From CATQHP01 sp965214915 (GTDB lineage Bacteria; Acidobacteriota; Terriglobia; Bryobacterales; UBA6623): a DNA stretch of 64,000 nucleotides. Positions 26,459-35,202 of the stretch are shown here, piece by piece. The position numbers and the translations under genes are program-made. Where the stretch lies: NCBI GenBank assembly GCA_965214915.1, contig CBDCCP010000001.1:1984001-2048000 (forward strand), in the 5' to 3' direction. Within the stretch, counting starts at the first letter, position 1. Each line of letters begins with the position of its first letter. The notes under the pieces were generated by a model. That model worked only from the letters and a program-made list of their open reading frames with translations. It was not told the origin of the DNA and ran no database searches.

Positions 26459-27693
26459 GGAAACTCTGAACAAGCAGGCTATTGACTGGGATAATAAGGG
26501 GAGAGCAGCGGGCACGGGGAATAAGGGGGAGAGCGATGGCGCAGCGGACGTTTGCAGAATTGGAGTACGAGGGGAAGAAGAAGCAGACGAGGCGGGAGAA
26601 GTTTCTGGCACGGATGGAGGACTTGATTCCGTGGGAGCGCTTGGAGGAGCGCATCCGCCCGTACTACCCCCAAGCGGGGCGGGGGCGGCGACCGTACGAG
26701 TTGGCGGTGATGCTGCGCGTGCATTGCGTGCAGTTGTTTTACAACGTGAGCGATCCGGGGATGGAGGACATGCTGTACGAGATCGAGTCGGTGCGGCGCT
26801 TCGTGGGCTTGCGTTTGGGGGATGCGCTGCCGGACGAGACGACGATTTTGAACTTTCGGCATCTGTTGGAGCGGCACGAGTTGGGCGGGAAGCTGATGGC
26901 GGAGATCAACGCGCACTTGGCGGAGCAAGGCTTGCGGCTGCGGGAGGGGACGATTCTGGACGCGACGATCATCGCGGCGCCGAGTTCGACGAAGAACAAG
27001 AAGCGGAGTCGCGACCCACAGATGCATCAGACCAAGAAGGGGAATCAATGGTATTTCGGGATGAAGGCGCATATCGGCGTGGACGCCGAGACGGGGCTGA
27101 CGCATAGCGTGGCGGCGACGGCGGCGAACGTGGCGGATGTGACCCAAGGGCATGAGTTGCTGCACGGCGGGGAGCGGGAGGTGTGCGCGGATGCGGGTTA
27201 CCAGGGGATCGACAAGCGCGCGGAGCATCGGGGGCGTAAGGTGCGCTGGCAAGTGGCCTTGAAGGCTGGGCAGCGGCGGCGCTTGGCGGCGGGCAGCGCG
27301 GAGGCGCGGGCGGAGCGGCGCAAGGCAGAGGTGCGGGCCAAGGTGGAGCACCCGTTTCTGTACGTGAAGCGGCACTTTGGCTACGCCAAGGTGCGCTATC
27401 GCGGCTTGGCCAAGAACCGGGAGCGGATCAGTCTGCTGTTGGGCTTCGCCAATCTGCTGCTTGCCGGGCGCTACGCGACGGCCTGAGCGCCACAATACAG
27501 GAGTCGTGCGTCCATGCCGGCGCCAAGCCGCAGAAGCGGAGTCGAAGCCGTCGCTGCGGGGTCAAAAATTGGCGTTGCGCAGTCAAAATCGGCAGGATTC
27601 AGCCGCAAAATTCGCCGGCAGCCCGGCTGCAACCGCTCCTTACGGACAACTTCAACCAGCCAACGCGCCAAAACCACTTTATTCAGACTTTCC
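26459..27693 (+). mobile_element. Intact IS5-group insertion sequence, 1235 bp, CTAG target duplication
   Basis: The element is flanked on both sides by CTAG (26455-26458 and 27694-27697), the YTAR duplication expected of the IS5 group. Terminal repeats are GGAAACTCTGAACAAG and, on the other strand, GGAAAGTCTGAATAAA (13 of 16 identical). It carries one full transposase gene and has inserted into orfB of the older IS. Confidence 0.92.
26536..27486 (+). CDS. IS5-family DDE transposase
   Basis: The 316-aa product starts at the ATG at 26536. It has the N-terminal domain 'RPYYPQAGRGRRPYELAVML' and the DDE catalytic triad: D142 in 'GTILDATII', D219 in 'CADAGYQG' and E271 in 'AKVEHPFLYVKRHFGY'. The arrangement and 'NRERISLLLGFANLLLA' near the end are typical of the IS5 group, which moves by cut-and-paste into YTAR sites. 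The frame is intact, so the element may be active. Confidence 0.95.
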   Translation: MAQRTFAELEYEGKKKQTRREKFLARMEDLIPWERLEERIRPYYPQAGRGRRPYELAVMLRVHCVQLFYNVSDPGMEDMLYEIESVRRFVGLRLGDALPDETTILNFRHLLERHELGGKLMAEINAHLAEQGLRLREGTILDATIIAAPSSTKNKKRSRDPQMHQTKKGNQWYFGMKAHIGVDAETGLTHSVAATAANVADVTQGHELLHGGEREVCADAGYQGIDKRAEHRGRKVRWQVALKAGQRRRLAAGSAEARAERRKAEVRAKVEHPFLYVKRHFGYAKVRYRGLAKNRERISLLLGFANLLLAGRYATA

Positions 27694-27697
27694 CTAG

Positions 27698-27841
27698 CAG
27701 AAGGCGGCCATAAGGGGCGTCATGCGCTTGGCCGGGCGAGAGCGCGAAAGTTATCGCCGGGCGAGCATCTGCGGCAACCAGATGAATCTTGGCGCTCCAT
27801 CCGCCGCGGGATTTCCCGATGGCCTGCGGGCCGTTTTTTTT
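27698..27841 (-). pseudogene. IS5-family transposase orfB, N-terminal part
   Basis: In the frame entered by slipping at the A8 run (27834-27841 on the complement) the translation is 'GKSRGGWSAKIHLVAADARP' and 'SPGQAHDAPYGRLLL'. This is the normal start of orfB in this IS5 subgroup. It breaks at the CTAG where the inner IS sits. Confidence 0.75.
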
Positions 27842-28158
27842 AACGCGCCCGTACCGTCAGGGTGGACTTTCACGATGGTCGAGTCCAGAGCAACAGCTTC
27901 GACTTTGATCCGGATCAGTTGCTCGCGCTGGAGTTTCTCAAACACGGCATCGAGCACGCCCTTCTTCGCCCAGCGATTCATCCGCGTGTAGATGGTGTGC
28001 CAGTTGCCGAAGCGTTTGGGCAGGCCACGCCACTTGCAGCCGTGTTCCGCGACATATAAGATGGCATTCAAAACCGTCAGATTGGGCAGGCTCACGTTCC
28101 CCCGCTGGCGGGGCAGCACGGCCTCGATCCGACGGTATTGCTCTGGTGTGATCTCCAT
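27751..28158 (-). CDS. IS5-family transposase orfA
   Basis: The 135-aa frame starts 'MEITPEQYRRIEAVLPRQRG' and includes the DUF4096-type DNA-binding region 'LNAILYVAEHGCKWRGLPKR'. The first catalytic Asp lies in 'VALDSTIVKVHPDG'. Useful homology ends at 'ALKK', where a run of eight A (complement of 27834-27841) is the expected programmed -1 frameshift into orfB. The residues after it are the unshifted tail. Confidence 0.85.
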   Translation of the reverse strand: MEITPEQYRRIEAVLPRQRGNVSLPNLTVLNAILYVAEHGCKWRGLPKRFGNWHTIYTRMNRWAKKGVLDAVFEKLQREQLIRIKVEAVALDSTIVKVHPDGTGALKKTARRPSGNPAADGAPRFIWLPQMLARR

Positions 28159-28201
28159 ACCCTAATTGTAGCACAATGCCAACAATTAGCGTTAACATGC
28201 C

Positions 28202-28399
28202 CTAGTAGTAGTCGGCGCAACTCATGTAGTAGCCGCACCTGCGGCAGAAGAGCTTGCACTTGAGCTCTTCGAGACGCTGCGAGCAATTCGGGCAGTGCAG
28301 CATGGCTTCTTCCGCATGCGGCGCAGCGGCTTTTTTCGGGGGATTGGCGACAGCAGCCTCGACTGTCGTCCCGGCCGGCCTCTCCGTTGCGTGTTTCAT
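28202..28399 (-). CDS. Small double-CxxC zinc-ribbon protein
   Basis: The 65-aa product has an Ala/Pro/Lys-rich N-terminus and a C-terminal ribbon with 'CPNCSQRLEELKCKLFCRRC' followed by 'GYYMSCADYY'. The two CxxC knuckles should bind one zinc. The compact ribbon at the very C-terminus is common in short uncharacterised bacterial proteins, and no function is known. It is 25 nt downstream of the glycosidase-like gene. The outer IS begins within its TAG stop codon, so nothing of the ribbon is lost. Confidence 0.7.
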   Translation of the reverse strand: MKHATERPAGTTVEAAVANPPKKAAAPHAEEAMLHCPNCSQRLEELKCKLFCRRCGYYMSCADYY

Positions 28400-28423
28400 G
28401 GCGAGAGTTGAGGTTGGGGCGGT

Positions 28424-29839
28424 TCAGACCCCGACCTGTCGAACGATCTCGAGCTTGTCGTCGCTCAGGTAGGCGTAACGGTTGACCCAGTAGCCGTGCC
28501 GGCCGGCGTCGCGGGCGATTTCCAGCCGCTTGCGGAAATCGTCCAACGGGCCGTATCCGTGCGCCAGCACGTAAACGGGCGTGTCTCCGGCGTCGCGTTG
28601 GGCCTGGGCGATCTTGCGGGCCTGAGCCAGCGGGCCGACCGGGTGCGGGACATCCGGCGGCGGGTATGCGTAATCCTCGACGGTTTCCAGGCCGCCGTCG
28701 TCGGCGATATCGAGCAGGTTCGCCAATGCCTTGGCCAGCAGGCGACTGGAAAGTCCGGGATTGGCTTCCAATATCTGGTCGCCGTAGAAACGCAGGATCA
28801 TCGGCCAGTGCATCGTGTAGAGCTTGCAACTGATGGCCGTCGAGAACCGTGCGACGCGGGTGAAATCCATCCCCGAGAAAATCGTGAAGGGCGGCGGAAA
28901 GGCGTTCGGCAGCAATTCCATCCGCGCGGCGCCGGCTTGGTTCATGACGCGCCGGAAGCCGGCGATCATTTCTTCCACCAAGCGCGCCTTGAAGCGCAGC
29001 CAGGAACCGACGCCGGGATAATCCGACAGCAAGCGCAGCAAACGATAGCGTCCGCCGTCGGCATCCTCGGCCCAGGGCCTGAGGTCGGCGTCGCTGAGGC
29101 CGCCGTGAATTTTGTTGTAGAGCGCGCCGGCGTCGCGGCGCATGCGCCTGAAATTGAAACCCATGCGCTCGGCGGCTTTCTCGGCGTGGTAGGAGAAATC
29201 GAGGAAAGCGGAGTCCAGGAAGTAGGGCGGGTATTCGGGCCAGTCGTAACGGATGCCGTCGAGATCGGGATAGTTTTGAACGATGTCGCGGATCAGGGCA
29301 TGCTCGTAGCCAAGGATTTGGGGGCCGGCCAAGCTGCCGTTTTTCGCCAGACGCTTTTCCGGGATTGCGCCGTTGGGCAGCAGGGCGCGGTCTTCGGCGA
29401 CCGGCCCTCCGAACTGGACGCGGTAGCCGGGCGGGATGGCCGCCTGAATTTGAAAATAAACCTTGATGTTACGCCTGCGGGCGGCGGCGATGAAGTCGTC
29501 GAGGATGTGTCCTTGGCTGCGCGTGAGCGCGGTCGGCTCGGCCGGCCGGTAGCGCAGGCCCCGGTAGAGCGAACGGTCGGGGACAAAGCTGGGGGCGGTG
29601 CGCACCCAGACTTCGCGCTTGCCGAACAGCGGGCGGTCGAGCAGGCGCACGTCGCCGGCGTCGGCGTCGGCGGGCGGCTCGCGTTGGCCGGTTTCTTTGT
29701 CGGCCTCCTCCATCAGGTACGGAGAAGTTGCGACCGCGTTGGCGCCGATGCGCTCCAGGTTGTCGAGCACGCCTGCCACGCCTTCGCTCTGAATGTATTC
29801 GGGGAGAACGGTTATCCCCAGGAATTTGCGTTCAGCCAT
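28424..29839 (-). CDS. Glycoside-hydrolase-like TIM-barrel protein
   Basis: The 471-aa cytoplasmic protein begins 'MAERKFLGITVLPEYIQSEG' and has alternating strand/helix blocks of a (beta/alpha)8 barrel. A segment 'NIKVYFQIQAAIPPGY' is followed by 'IVQNYPDLDGIRYDWPEYPP'. The latter resembles the barrel strand carrying an acidic catalytic residue in the GHL10/DUF187-like group. No signal peptide is seen. Substrate and activity are unknown. It sits between the DUF3604 gene (53 nt upstream) and the zinc-ribbon gene, all on one strand. Confidence 0.55.
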   Translation of the reverse strand: MAERKFLGITVLPEYIQSEGVAGVLDNLERIGANAVATSPYLMEEADKETGQREPPADADAGDVRLLDRPLFGKREVWVRTAPSFVPDRSLYRGLRYRPAEPTALTRSQGHILDDFIAAARRRNIKVYFQIQAAIPPGYRVQFGGPVAEDRALLPNGAIPEKRLAKNGSLAGPQILGYEHALIRDIVQNYPDLDGIRYDWPEYPPYFLDSAFLDFSYHAEKAAERMGFNFRRMRRDAGALYNKIHGGLSDADLRPWAEDADGGRYRLLRLLSDYPGVGSWLRFKARLVEEMIAGFRRVMNQAGAARMELLPNAFPPPFTIFSGMDFTRVARFSTAISCKLYTMHWPMILRFYGDQILEANPGLSSRLLAKALANLLDIADDGGLETVEDYAYPPPDVPHPVGPLAQARKIAQAQRDAGDTPVYVLAHGYGPLDDFRKRLEIARDAGRHGYWVNRYAYLSDDKLEIVRQVGV

Positions 29840-29891
29840 TCTCAGGGCAAAGTATCACACTCGCGGCCCGCGTGACTTTTGCCGCGGGTTG

Positions 29892-32696
29892 TTAGCGCGC
29901 CTCGATCCAGATCGGGCTGGACCAGGCGATTTGCTCGTTCGCCTGCAGGACGCGCACATAGTAGTAGGCATCGCCGGCCGGCGCGTCGTTGTCGATGAAA
30001 GCGATGTCGATCTCGGAGTCCTGGTTCTGAACGGTATGAATGAACTCTTGACCGCGAATGATGTCGATCTGGCGGATCGGGGCCGTTCCGATTATTTTCA
30101 CGATCAATTTGGGTTTCCCTGAGGAAATCTTGGCGATATCGCCTTGAATGTATTCCTTGCCGTCCGCCTGAAGGCGGTAGTCGAGAACGATGTTGTCGGT
30201 AGCGCCGTAGTTATGGCGCTTGCGCATCGCGTCGAGCAATCCCTCGCGCGTGAGCTCTTCGGCGATGGTGCAGGAGTAGGAGACGTGCGTCGAGAGATGG
30301 TCGGAGCTTGCCTGCACGCCGAGCTTGTAGCCTTTCGCCCACGCGTTCCAGACGTAGCCCGCGGGGCGGAAGCCTCCGGCGTGCGAGGTTTCGTCGCCGG
30401 CCGAAGCGGCTTTCGGAGCCCCTTCGTATTCGGCCGAGACCCTGTCCCCCTGATAAATCTCGACCAGCGGCTCGGAGTCGCCGCCGTCATCGCGCCAGTC
30501 GGTGCCCATGTTGGTCGCCGGCGTGTGGGGAATGGAGATGCCGTTGTATTTCTTGAGGTAGTCGAAGAGACCGACTTGACCGCTCGAGGTCTGCCTTTCG
30601 GCCGGCTGATCGGGGAAGGTGGGGTTCCCCCGCTCGGAGAAGAAGATGTTGCGGTGGCCGTTGGGGTAGCCGACGCCGCGTTCGTAGCCGTAGATCGGGG
30701 CGAAGCGTCCGGGGACGGTGTAAACATCGACCCGTTGGCCCAGCAGCCAGTTGATGTATTCGATATTCGGGCCGCCGTTGTTGTGGTGCTCGCTTAAGCC
30801 GAGGTAATCGAGCTCGGCCGCGTTGAGCGCGTAACGATAGGTGTCCGTTATGGAGCCGTCGTTGTTGCCGTCCGCCGACCATTCCGTGTGGCGATGCGTG
30901 TCGCCGCGAAAGATGCGGTAGGTCTTGCCCTCGGACTCGATTTTGTAATTGCGGATGCGGGCCAGATTCTCCGCTTCGTTGGGGTGGCGGGTGAAGATTC
31001 TCAGGGCTTCGAGGCTCTGCAGCGGTTCGAGTTGCGGGGGATTCGCGCCGCCGCCGAGGCTGGGCACGGCGGCGAAATAGACATCCGCTTTCTGAAAAAG
31101 GTAATCGTCATAGTTGCGCTGATCGGTGGCCCAGGCGGCGAAGAGACGCCCCCGGCCGTCGCGGGCGATGCGCGTGAGATGATCGGAGCGGCCGCCTGTT
31201 GCGGGGATGGGCAGCGGATGGGTCCAGTCCGCGCCTGCGAGCGCCGTGACGTACGTTTCCCACGAGGCGCGGTGCGCTGCGGCGGTAAAGGGCACTTCGC
31301 GCTGGCGCAGAAGGCGGTGGCGGAAGACGACCGCCGGGCGTCCTTGCCGATCGGTGGTGATTGTCGGCAGGTCGTTGAAGTTTCGCAGCTCGGCCGGCAA
31401 CGACGCCTCGAGAGCGGCTGCCGGCCGGCGCCACTCGCCGCCGGCGTAGGCCGCTGCCCGCATCCAGCGCGATTGATAAAGCTGCGCTGCGGGACGCCGC
31501 ACCAGCAGGCCGGTATCCTTGCCCCATTGCATGTCGCTTTCGTTCCAGGCCGCCCATAGACGGTCCTCGGCGTCGCAGATCAGGCTGACGTAGGCTTCGT
31601 AGCGCAGCGAGTCGGCAATGGGAATCGTGTCGGACCAGGTCTCGCCGTCGTAGCGGCGCATAACGATGTCGTAATTGCCTTTGTCGTAGGTGTCCCAACC
31701 GACATAGACGTTGCCTTGGGAGTCCGCGGCGACGGCGGGGCTCCAGTCGTCGTTTGCGGATGTCGAAACACGTTCCTCCCGCGACCATTGGACCCCGTTG
31801 AAGCGGCGGGCGAGGATCTGCGACCGCCCGCCGCGGAAGCCCTGCCAGACCAGCCACAGCCGCCCCTTGGCGTCGGCGGCCGTTACGTGATGGATGTCCG
31901 GCCCGGGATCCGAGGTGAGCCGTTCGACGCGGGCCCATTGGTTGCCGTCGAAACGCCGGGCGTAGAGATCGAAGTTGCCCTCGACTTGATCCGACCAGAC
32001 GACCCAGATGCCCATGTCTCCCGGAATCTTGCTGTTCGGGTCGCCGTCGCGGCCGAGACGCGCTTGGTAAACGTCGCTGCGGGGAGCGCTCAAGAGAACG
32101 GGTTCGGACCACGAGCCGGGCTTGCCGCGGCGGGCCATGACGGCATTGCCATCTCCCTCATAGGCAATCCAGGTTGTCCAGAACCCGCCCGCTCCGTCGG
32201 AGATCAAGTCGGGGAAATCGTTTTGCGCCGGGCCGCTGGTGATCCGCTCGGGCGGGGCGGCCCGCTCGACGACGGCGCCGCCGTCAAGGAAACGCAGCGC
32301 TCCCTGCTGTGGCATCTCGCTGAGACGAAACGAGAAATCGCCGTTGACGGTGGCTATGTCGATCTTGGCGTCGGCCTCGGTTTCGATCGTCAGAATCAGC
32401 CCCGCGGCGTTGACGTAGTCGGGGACGGGAGTGGACGGCTCCGGTTCCCAGGCGCGGTAGCGGAATTTCGTTCCCGCCGTGGTTTCGAGTTGCCAAGCCG
32501 TTCCTTCGATGCGGTCGGTTTTTCTCGGACGCCAGCTTTGCAGCATCGTGACGGCGCCGCCGGAGACCCGCACGGAGCCGTTCCAGGAGCGGGGCGCGGC
32601 GTCGGTCAGGCCGAAGCGTATGCGCAAGCAGGCATTCTCGGCCTGCGCGGCGAGAGGAAGAAAAGCGGCGAGTCCGGCCAACAGGAAACGGATCAT
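29892..32696 (-). CDS. Secreted DUF3604 protein with N-terminal beta-propeller-like repeats
   Basis: From the ATG at 32696 the product is 934 aa with signal peptide 'MIRFLLAGLAAFLPLAAQA'. An ATG at 32714 is possible. Residues 150-560 hold repeated 'ARRFNGxxWSxxERxxS' and 'DxxGRLWxxW' units, a BNR-like propeller. The C-terminal third is DUF3604, with metal-ligand-like blocks 'FRGDTHRHTEWSADG', 'LGLSEHHNN', 'ISIPHTPAT' and 'GVQASSDHLSTHVSY' as in PHP-type hydrolases. It may be a periplasmic metal-dependent hydrolase whose propeller binds carbohydrate. This is inference from the fold. It heads the three-gene minus-strand group. Confidence 0.8.
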   Translation of the reverse strand: MIRFLLAGLAAFLPLAAQAENACLRIRFGLTDAAPRSWNGSVRVSGGAVTMLQSWRPRKTDRIEGTAWQLETTAGTKFRYRAWEPEPSTPVPDYVNAAGLILTIETEADAKIDIATVNGDFSFRLSEMPQQGALRFLDGGAVVERAAPPERITSGPAQNDFPDLISDGAGGFWTTWIAYEGDGNAVMARRGKPGSWSEPVLLSAPRSDVYQARLGRDGDPNSKIPGDMGIWVVWSDQVEGNFDLYARRFDGNQWARVERLTSDPGPDIHHVTAADAKGRLWLVWQGFRGGRSQILARRFNGVQWSREERVSTSANDDWSPAVAADSQGNVYVGWDTYDKGNYDIVMRRYDGETWSDTIPIADSLRYEAYVSLICDAEDRLWAAWNESDMQWGKDTGLLVRRPAAQLYQSRWMRAAAYAGGEWRRPAAALEASLPAELRNFNDLPTITTDRQGRPAVVFRHRLLRQREVPFTAAAHRASWETYVTALAGADWTHPLPIPATGGRSDHLTRIARDGRGRLFAAWATDQRNYDDYLFQKADVYFAAVPSLGGGANPPQLEPLQSLEALRIFTRHPNEAENLARIRNYKIESEGKTYRIFRGDTHRHTEWSADGNNDGSITDTYRYALNAAELDYLGLSEHHNNGGPNIEYINWLLGQRVDVYTVPGRFAPIYGYERGVGYPNGHRNIFFSERGNPTFPDQPAERQTSSGQVGLFDYLKKYNGISIPHTPATNMGTDWRDDGGDSEPLVEIYQGDRVSAEYEGAPKAASAGDETSHAGGFRPAGYVWNAWAKGYKLGVQASSDHLSTHVSYSCTIAEELTREGLLDAMRKRHNYGATDNIVLDYRLQADGKEYIQGDIAKISSGKPKLIVKIIGTAPIRQIDIIRGQEFIHTVQNQDSEIDIAFIDNDAPAGDAYYYVRVLQANEQIAWSSPIWIEAR

Positions 32697-32744
32697 GTCA
32701 AGACGGTAACGCATAACGGCTCATCCGAGGAGGGCGGCGAACGG

Positions 32745-33206
32745 TCAGTAATAAGCGCGGGTCACCCACTCGGCGGCTACGCACGGTTTCGGCGAGCCTG
32801 CGAGCTCGACCGTGACGCCCCAAGTTGTCTGGACGCCCCAGTCGTGCTCGTCGAAGGCTTGCACCGTGAACCGACCCCGTAGCTTCGAACCCGCCGGAAC
32901 CGGCGCCGGAAAGCGAACGCGGTTCAGGCCGTAGTTGATGCCCATCTTGAACTTGCCCTTCACGCGCACCGTCTCGTACGACATCTTCGACAGCATCGAG
33001 AGGCTCAGGAAGCCGTGGCCGATGGTTGTTTTGAAAGGGGATTCCTTGGCTGCCCGCTCGGTGTCGATGTGAATCCACTGGTGATCTTCGGTGGCGTCGG
33101 CAAACTGATCGATGCGCTCCTGGCTGATTTCGATCCAGTCGCCGACCGCTACTTCTTGACCGACGAGCGCGCTCATTTCTTCAACGGGTATTTCGCGTTT
33201 TGCCAT
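32745..33206 (-). CDS. MaoC-like (R)-specific enoyl-CoA hydratase
   Basis: The 153-aa hot-dog-fold protein has the hydratase 2 motif: D41 and H46 in 'ATEDHQWIHID', followed by 'PFKTTIGHGFLSLSM'. Such enzymes hydrate trans-2-enoyl-CoA to (R)-3-hydroxyacyl-CoA, linking beta-oxidation to polyester synthesis or other pathways. The start is set by length and by a TAAACT hexamer (complement of 33214-33219) 7 nt before the ATG. It is divergent from the MFS gene. Confidence 0.93.
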   Translation of the reverse strand: MAKREIPVEEMSALVGQEVAVGDWIEISQERIDQFADATEDHQWIHIDTERAAKESPFKTTIGHGFLSLSMLSKMSYETVRVKGKFKMGINYGLNRVRFPAPVPAGSKLRGRFTVQAFDEHDWGVQTTWGVTVELAGSPKPCVAAEWVTRAYY

Positions 33207-33336
33207 GCCCAAAAGTTTACTGCATGTCGTGCGGCCGTAGCCGCTGAAAAGCCGCCCGGCCGGTAAAATCCCGGGGCGCCGGGCGGCGTGTGGGAAAATA
33301 GAGGTTCCGGCGGCTGCGTTCACCCCAGGCATTCCC

Positions 33337-34566
33337 TTGCCCGAACAACCCAAACTCGGACTTCTCGTACAGACTTTTCGGGCGTTCCGGTACAGAAATT
33401 TTCGCTGGATGTGGTTCGGGGCGTTTACCTCCACCACGGGGTTTTTCGTGCAGCAGGTAGCCGAGAGTTGGTACATCTACACCCAGACCGAGCGATCGGG
33501 GCTGCTGGGGCTGACGGCGTTTCTCAACGGGATGCCGATTTTGTTGTTCTCGGTTTTCGGCGGCGTGCTGGCCGACCGCATGGACCGCCGGCATTTGTTG
33601 ATCGGCTCCCAGGTCATGCAAATGATGGCGGCGCTGGCGCTTGCGCTGTTGTTTTTCACCGAGCGAATCGCGGTTTGGCACATCATGGCGGCGGCGTTCG
33701 CCGCCGGTTTGGGGCAGGCGTTCGGCGGCCCGGCGTACCAGGCGATTATTCCCTCTCTGGTGCCGAGGAGACACCTGCCGAATGCGATCGCCTTGATATC
33801 GATCCAGTTCAATTTGGCCGGGGTGATCGGGCGTCCGATCGGGGGCGCCGCGTTCAAGTACCTTGGGCCTACGATCTGCTTTTTTGTCAACGGCCTGAGT
33901 TTTCTGGCAGTGATTTTCTCGCTGCTGATCGTGCGGGTGCGGTTTGTGCCTAAGCCGGGGAACGCGAACATGCTGAGCAGCCTCGTTGAGGGACTGCGCT
34001 CGGTAGCAGTCAATCCGCCGATGCGCTCGTTGATGCTGCTGTCGGTTGTCACTGCGTTTTGCGGCGTGCCGCTGCTGACGCTTCTGCCGGTGTTCGCGCG
34101 GGACACGTTCGGGCTTGACGCCCGCGGCTTCAGCGTGCTCACGGCAATCGTCAGCTTGGGCGCGGTGCTCGGCGCGCTCGTTGTGGCTCGGCTCGGCAAC
34201 GCTCCGGGAAAGGGCCGCCGCTCTCTGCGCATGCAAATCCTGTTGGGGGCCGCGGTGCTGCTTTTCGCCCTGACGGACAATCTCTATGTCGGCGCCGCGC
34301 TTCTGCTGGTCTCCGGCGGGGCTCTTCTGGCCGTATTCGCGATGATGAACTCGCTTGTCCAGCTCAACGTCGATGAACAGATGCGCGGGCGCGTCATGAG
34401 TGTTTACAACACGGCGTTTCGCGGAGCGATGCCTGTCGGCAATCTGGCCTCGGGCTTGATCGCGGATAAGCTCGGCGCCTCGCGGGTCATGGGCTTTAAC
34501 GGCTCGACCCTGATTCTCGCGGCGGGTTATTTCCTCTTCGGCGGCGACCGCATGAAAAACTTGTAA
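33337..34566 (+). CDS. MFS transporter of the EntS/MFS_3 exporter type
   Basis: The 409-aa protein starts at TTG 33337 and has about 11-12 membrane segments. Motif A 'GGVLADRMDRRHLL' lies in the first cytoplasmic loop. The 'GPAYQAIIPSLVPRRHLPNA' and 'RGRVMSVYNTAFRGAMPVGN' segments are typical of the subgroup that exports siderophores or drugs. No siderophore genes are nearby, so the substrate is unknown. Confidence 0.88.
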   Translation: MPEQPKLGLLVQTFRAFRYRNFRWMWFGAFTSTTGFFVQQVAESWYIYTQTERSGLLGLTAFLNGMPILLFSVFGGVLADRMDRRHLLIGSQVMQMMAALALALLFFTERIAVWHIMAAAFAAGLGQAFGGPAYQAIIPSLVPRRHLPNAIALISIQFNLAGVIGRPIGGAAFKYLGPTICFFVNGLSFLAVIFSLLIVRVRFVPKPGNANMLSSLVEGLRSVAVNPPMRSLMLLSVVTAFCGVPLLTLLPVFARDTFGLDARGFSVLTAIVSLGAVLGALVVARLGNAPGKGRRSLRMQILLGAAVLLFALTDNLYVGAALLLVSGGALLAVFAMMNSLVQLNVDEQMRGRVMSVYNTAFRGAMPVGNLASGLIADKLGASRVMGFNGSTLILAAGYFLFGGDRMKNL

Positions 34567-34578
34567 AGACCGGCTGAT

Positions 34579-35202
34579 ATGATGGTGCGTCGCCGGCATC
34601 GCTCTTCGGACGATATGGAATTCACATTCGGCAACGCTGTCGTCGCATTGCTCGAGGGGGACATCACGCAAATCCCCGCCGACGCCATCGGCAATGCCGC
34701 AAACGCCCGGCTCGCTGGCGGAGGCGGCGTTGACGGCGCGATTCACCGGGCCGGCGGCCCGGCGATCATGCGCGAGCTCGACGCCGTCCGACGCGCGATC
34801 GGCCGCTGCGCAACCGGCGATGCCGTGGTGACCGGCGCCGGTAAATTGCCCGGCCGCTGGGTGATCCACGCGGTCGGCCCGATTTATCGAGACGGAACGC
34901 TGGGCGAGCCGGAACTTCTCGAGTCTTGCTACCGGCGATGCCTGGAGTTGGCGAGCGAGCGCAGCGCAGGCTCCCTGACCCTGCCGTCGATCGGTACCGG
35001 CGTTTACAGGTATCCAATGGCTGCCGCCGCCGAGATTGCTCTCCGCGCCGCCGCCCGGTTCCTGCAAGAAGAGCGAACTTCGCTGCAAAGAGTGTCTTTC
35101 GTGCTCTTCGGCCGGGTGGCGTTCGGCACTTTCGCCGCGACGGCCCGCCGGTTGTTCGACGATCCGGCGGGCAAGCATACCGGACGCGCGGCGGCCTTAT
35201 AA
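34579..35202 (+). CDS. Macrodomain protein (ADP-ribose or O-acetyl-ADP-ribose binding)
   Basis: The 207-aa product (172 to 195 aa with later starts, e.g. ATG 34615) is a single macrodomain. 'LLEGDITQIPADAIGNAANA' and 'GGGGVDGAIHRAGG' bind the adenine and distal ribose. 'SIGTGVYRYP' is the phosphate loop. The class deacetylates O-acetyl-ADP-ribose or removes ADP-ribose from acidic residues. A normal family 'VNAAN' is 'GNAAN' here. Its TAA stop overlaps the ATG of the next gene. Confidence 0.9.
   Translation: MMVRRRHRSSDDMEFTFGNAVVALLEGDITQIPADAIGNAANARLAGGGGVDGAIHRAGGPAIMRELDAVRRAIGRCATGDAVVTGAGKLPGRWVIHAVGPIYRDGTLGEPELLESCYRRCLELASERSAGSLTLPSIGTGVYRYPMAAAAEIALRAAARFLQEERTSLQRVSFVLFGRVAFGTFAATARRLFDDPAGKHTGRAAAL

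Larger units (their letters stand above)
26149..28202 (-). mobile_element. IS5-family insertion sequence (two-frame transposase), interrupted
   Basis: The ends GGGTGTGTTAACACTAAT (from 26149) and, read on the other strand, GGGCATGTTAACGCTAAT (from 28202) are imperfect inverted repeats. Inside lie orfA, a slippery A8 and orfB of an IS5-family DDE transposase, both on the minus strand. A second IS (26459-27693) is inserted in orfB, leaving about 820 bp of the original. No clear target duplication is visible. The right end touches the last base of the zinc-ribbon gene's stop codon. Confidence 0.85.

Noticed and set aside
33217..35178. Long minus-strand open frame opposite the MFS and macrodomain genes
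   Set aside because: The translation is His/Gln/Arg-rich shadow sequence, while the plus-strand genes have clear family motifs.
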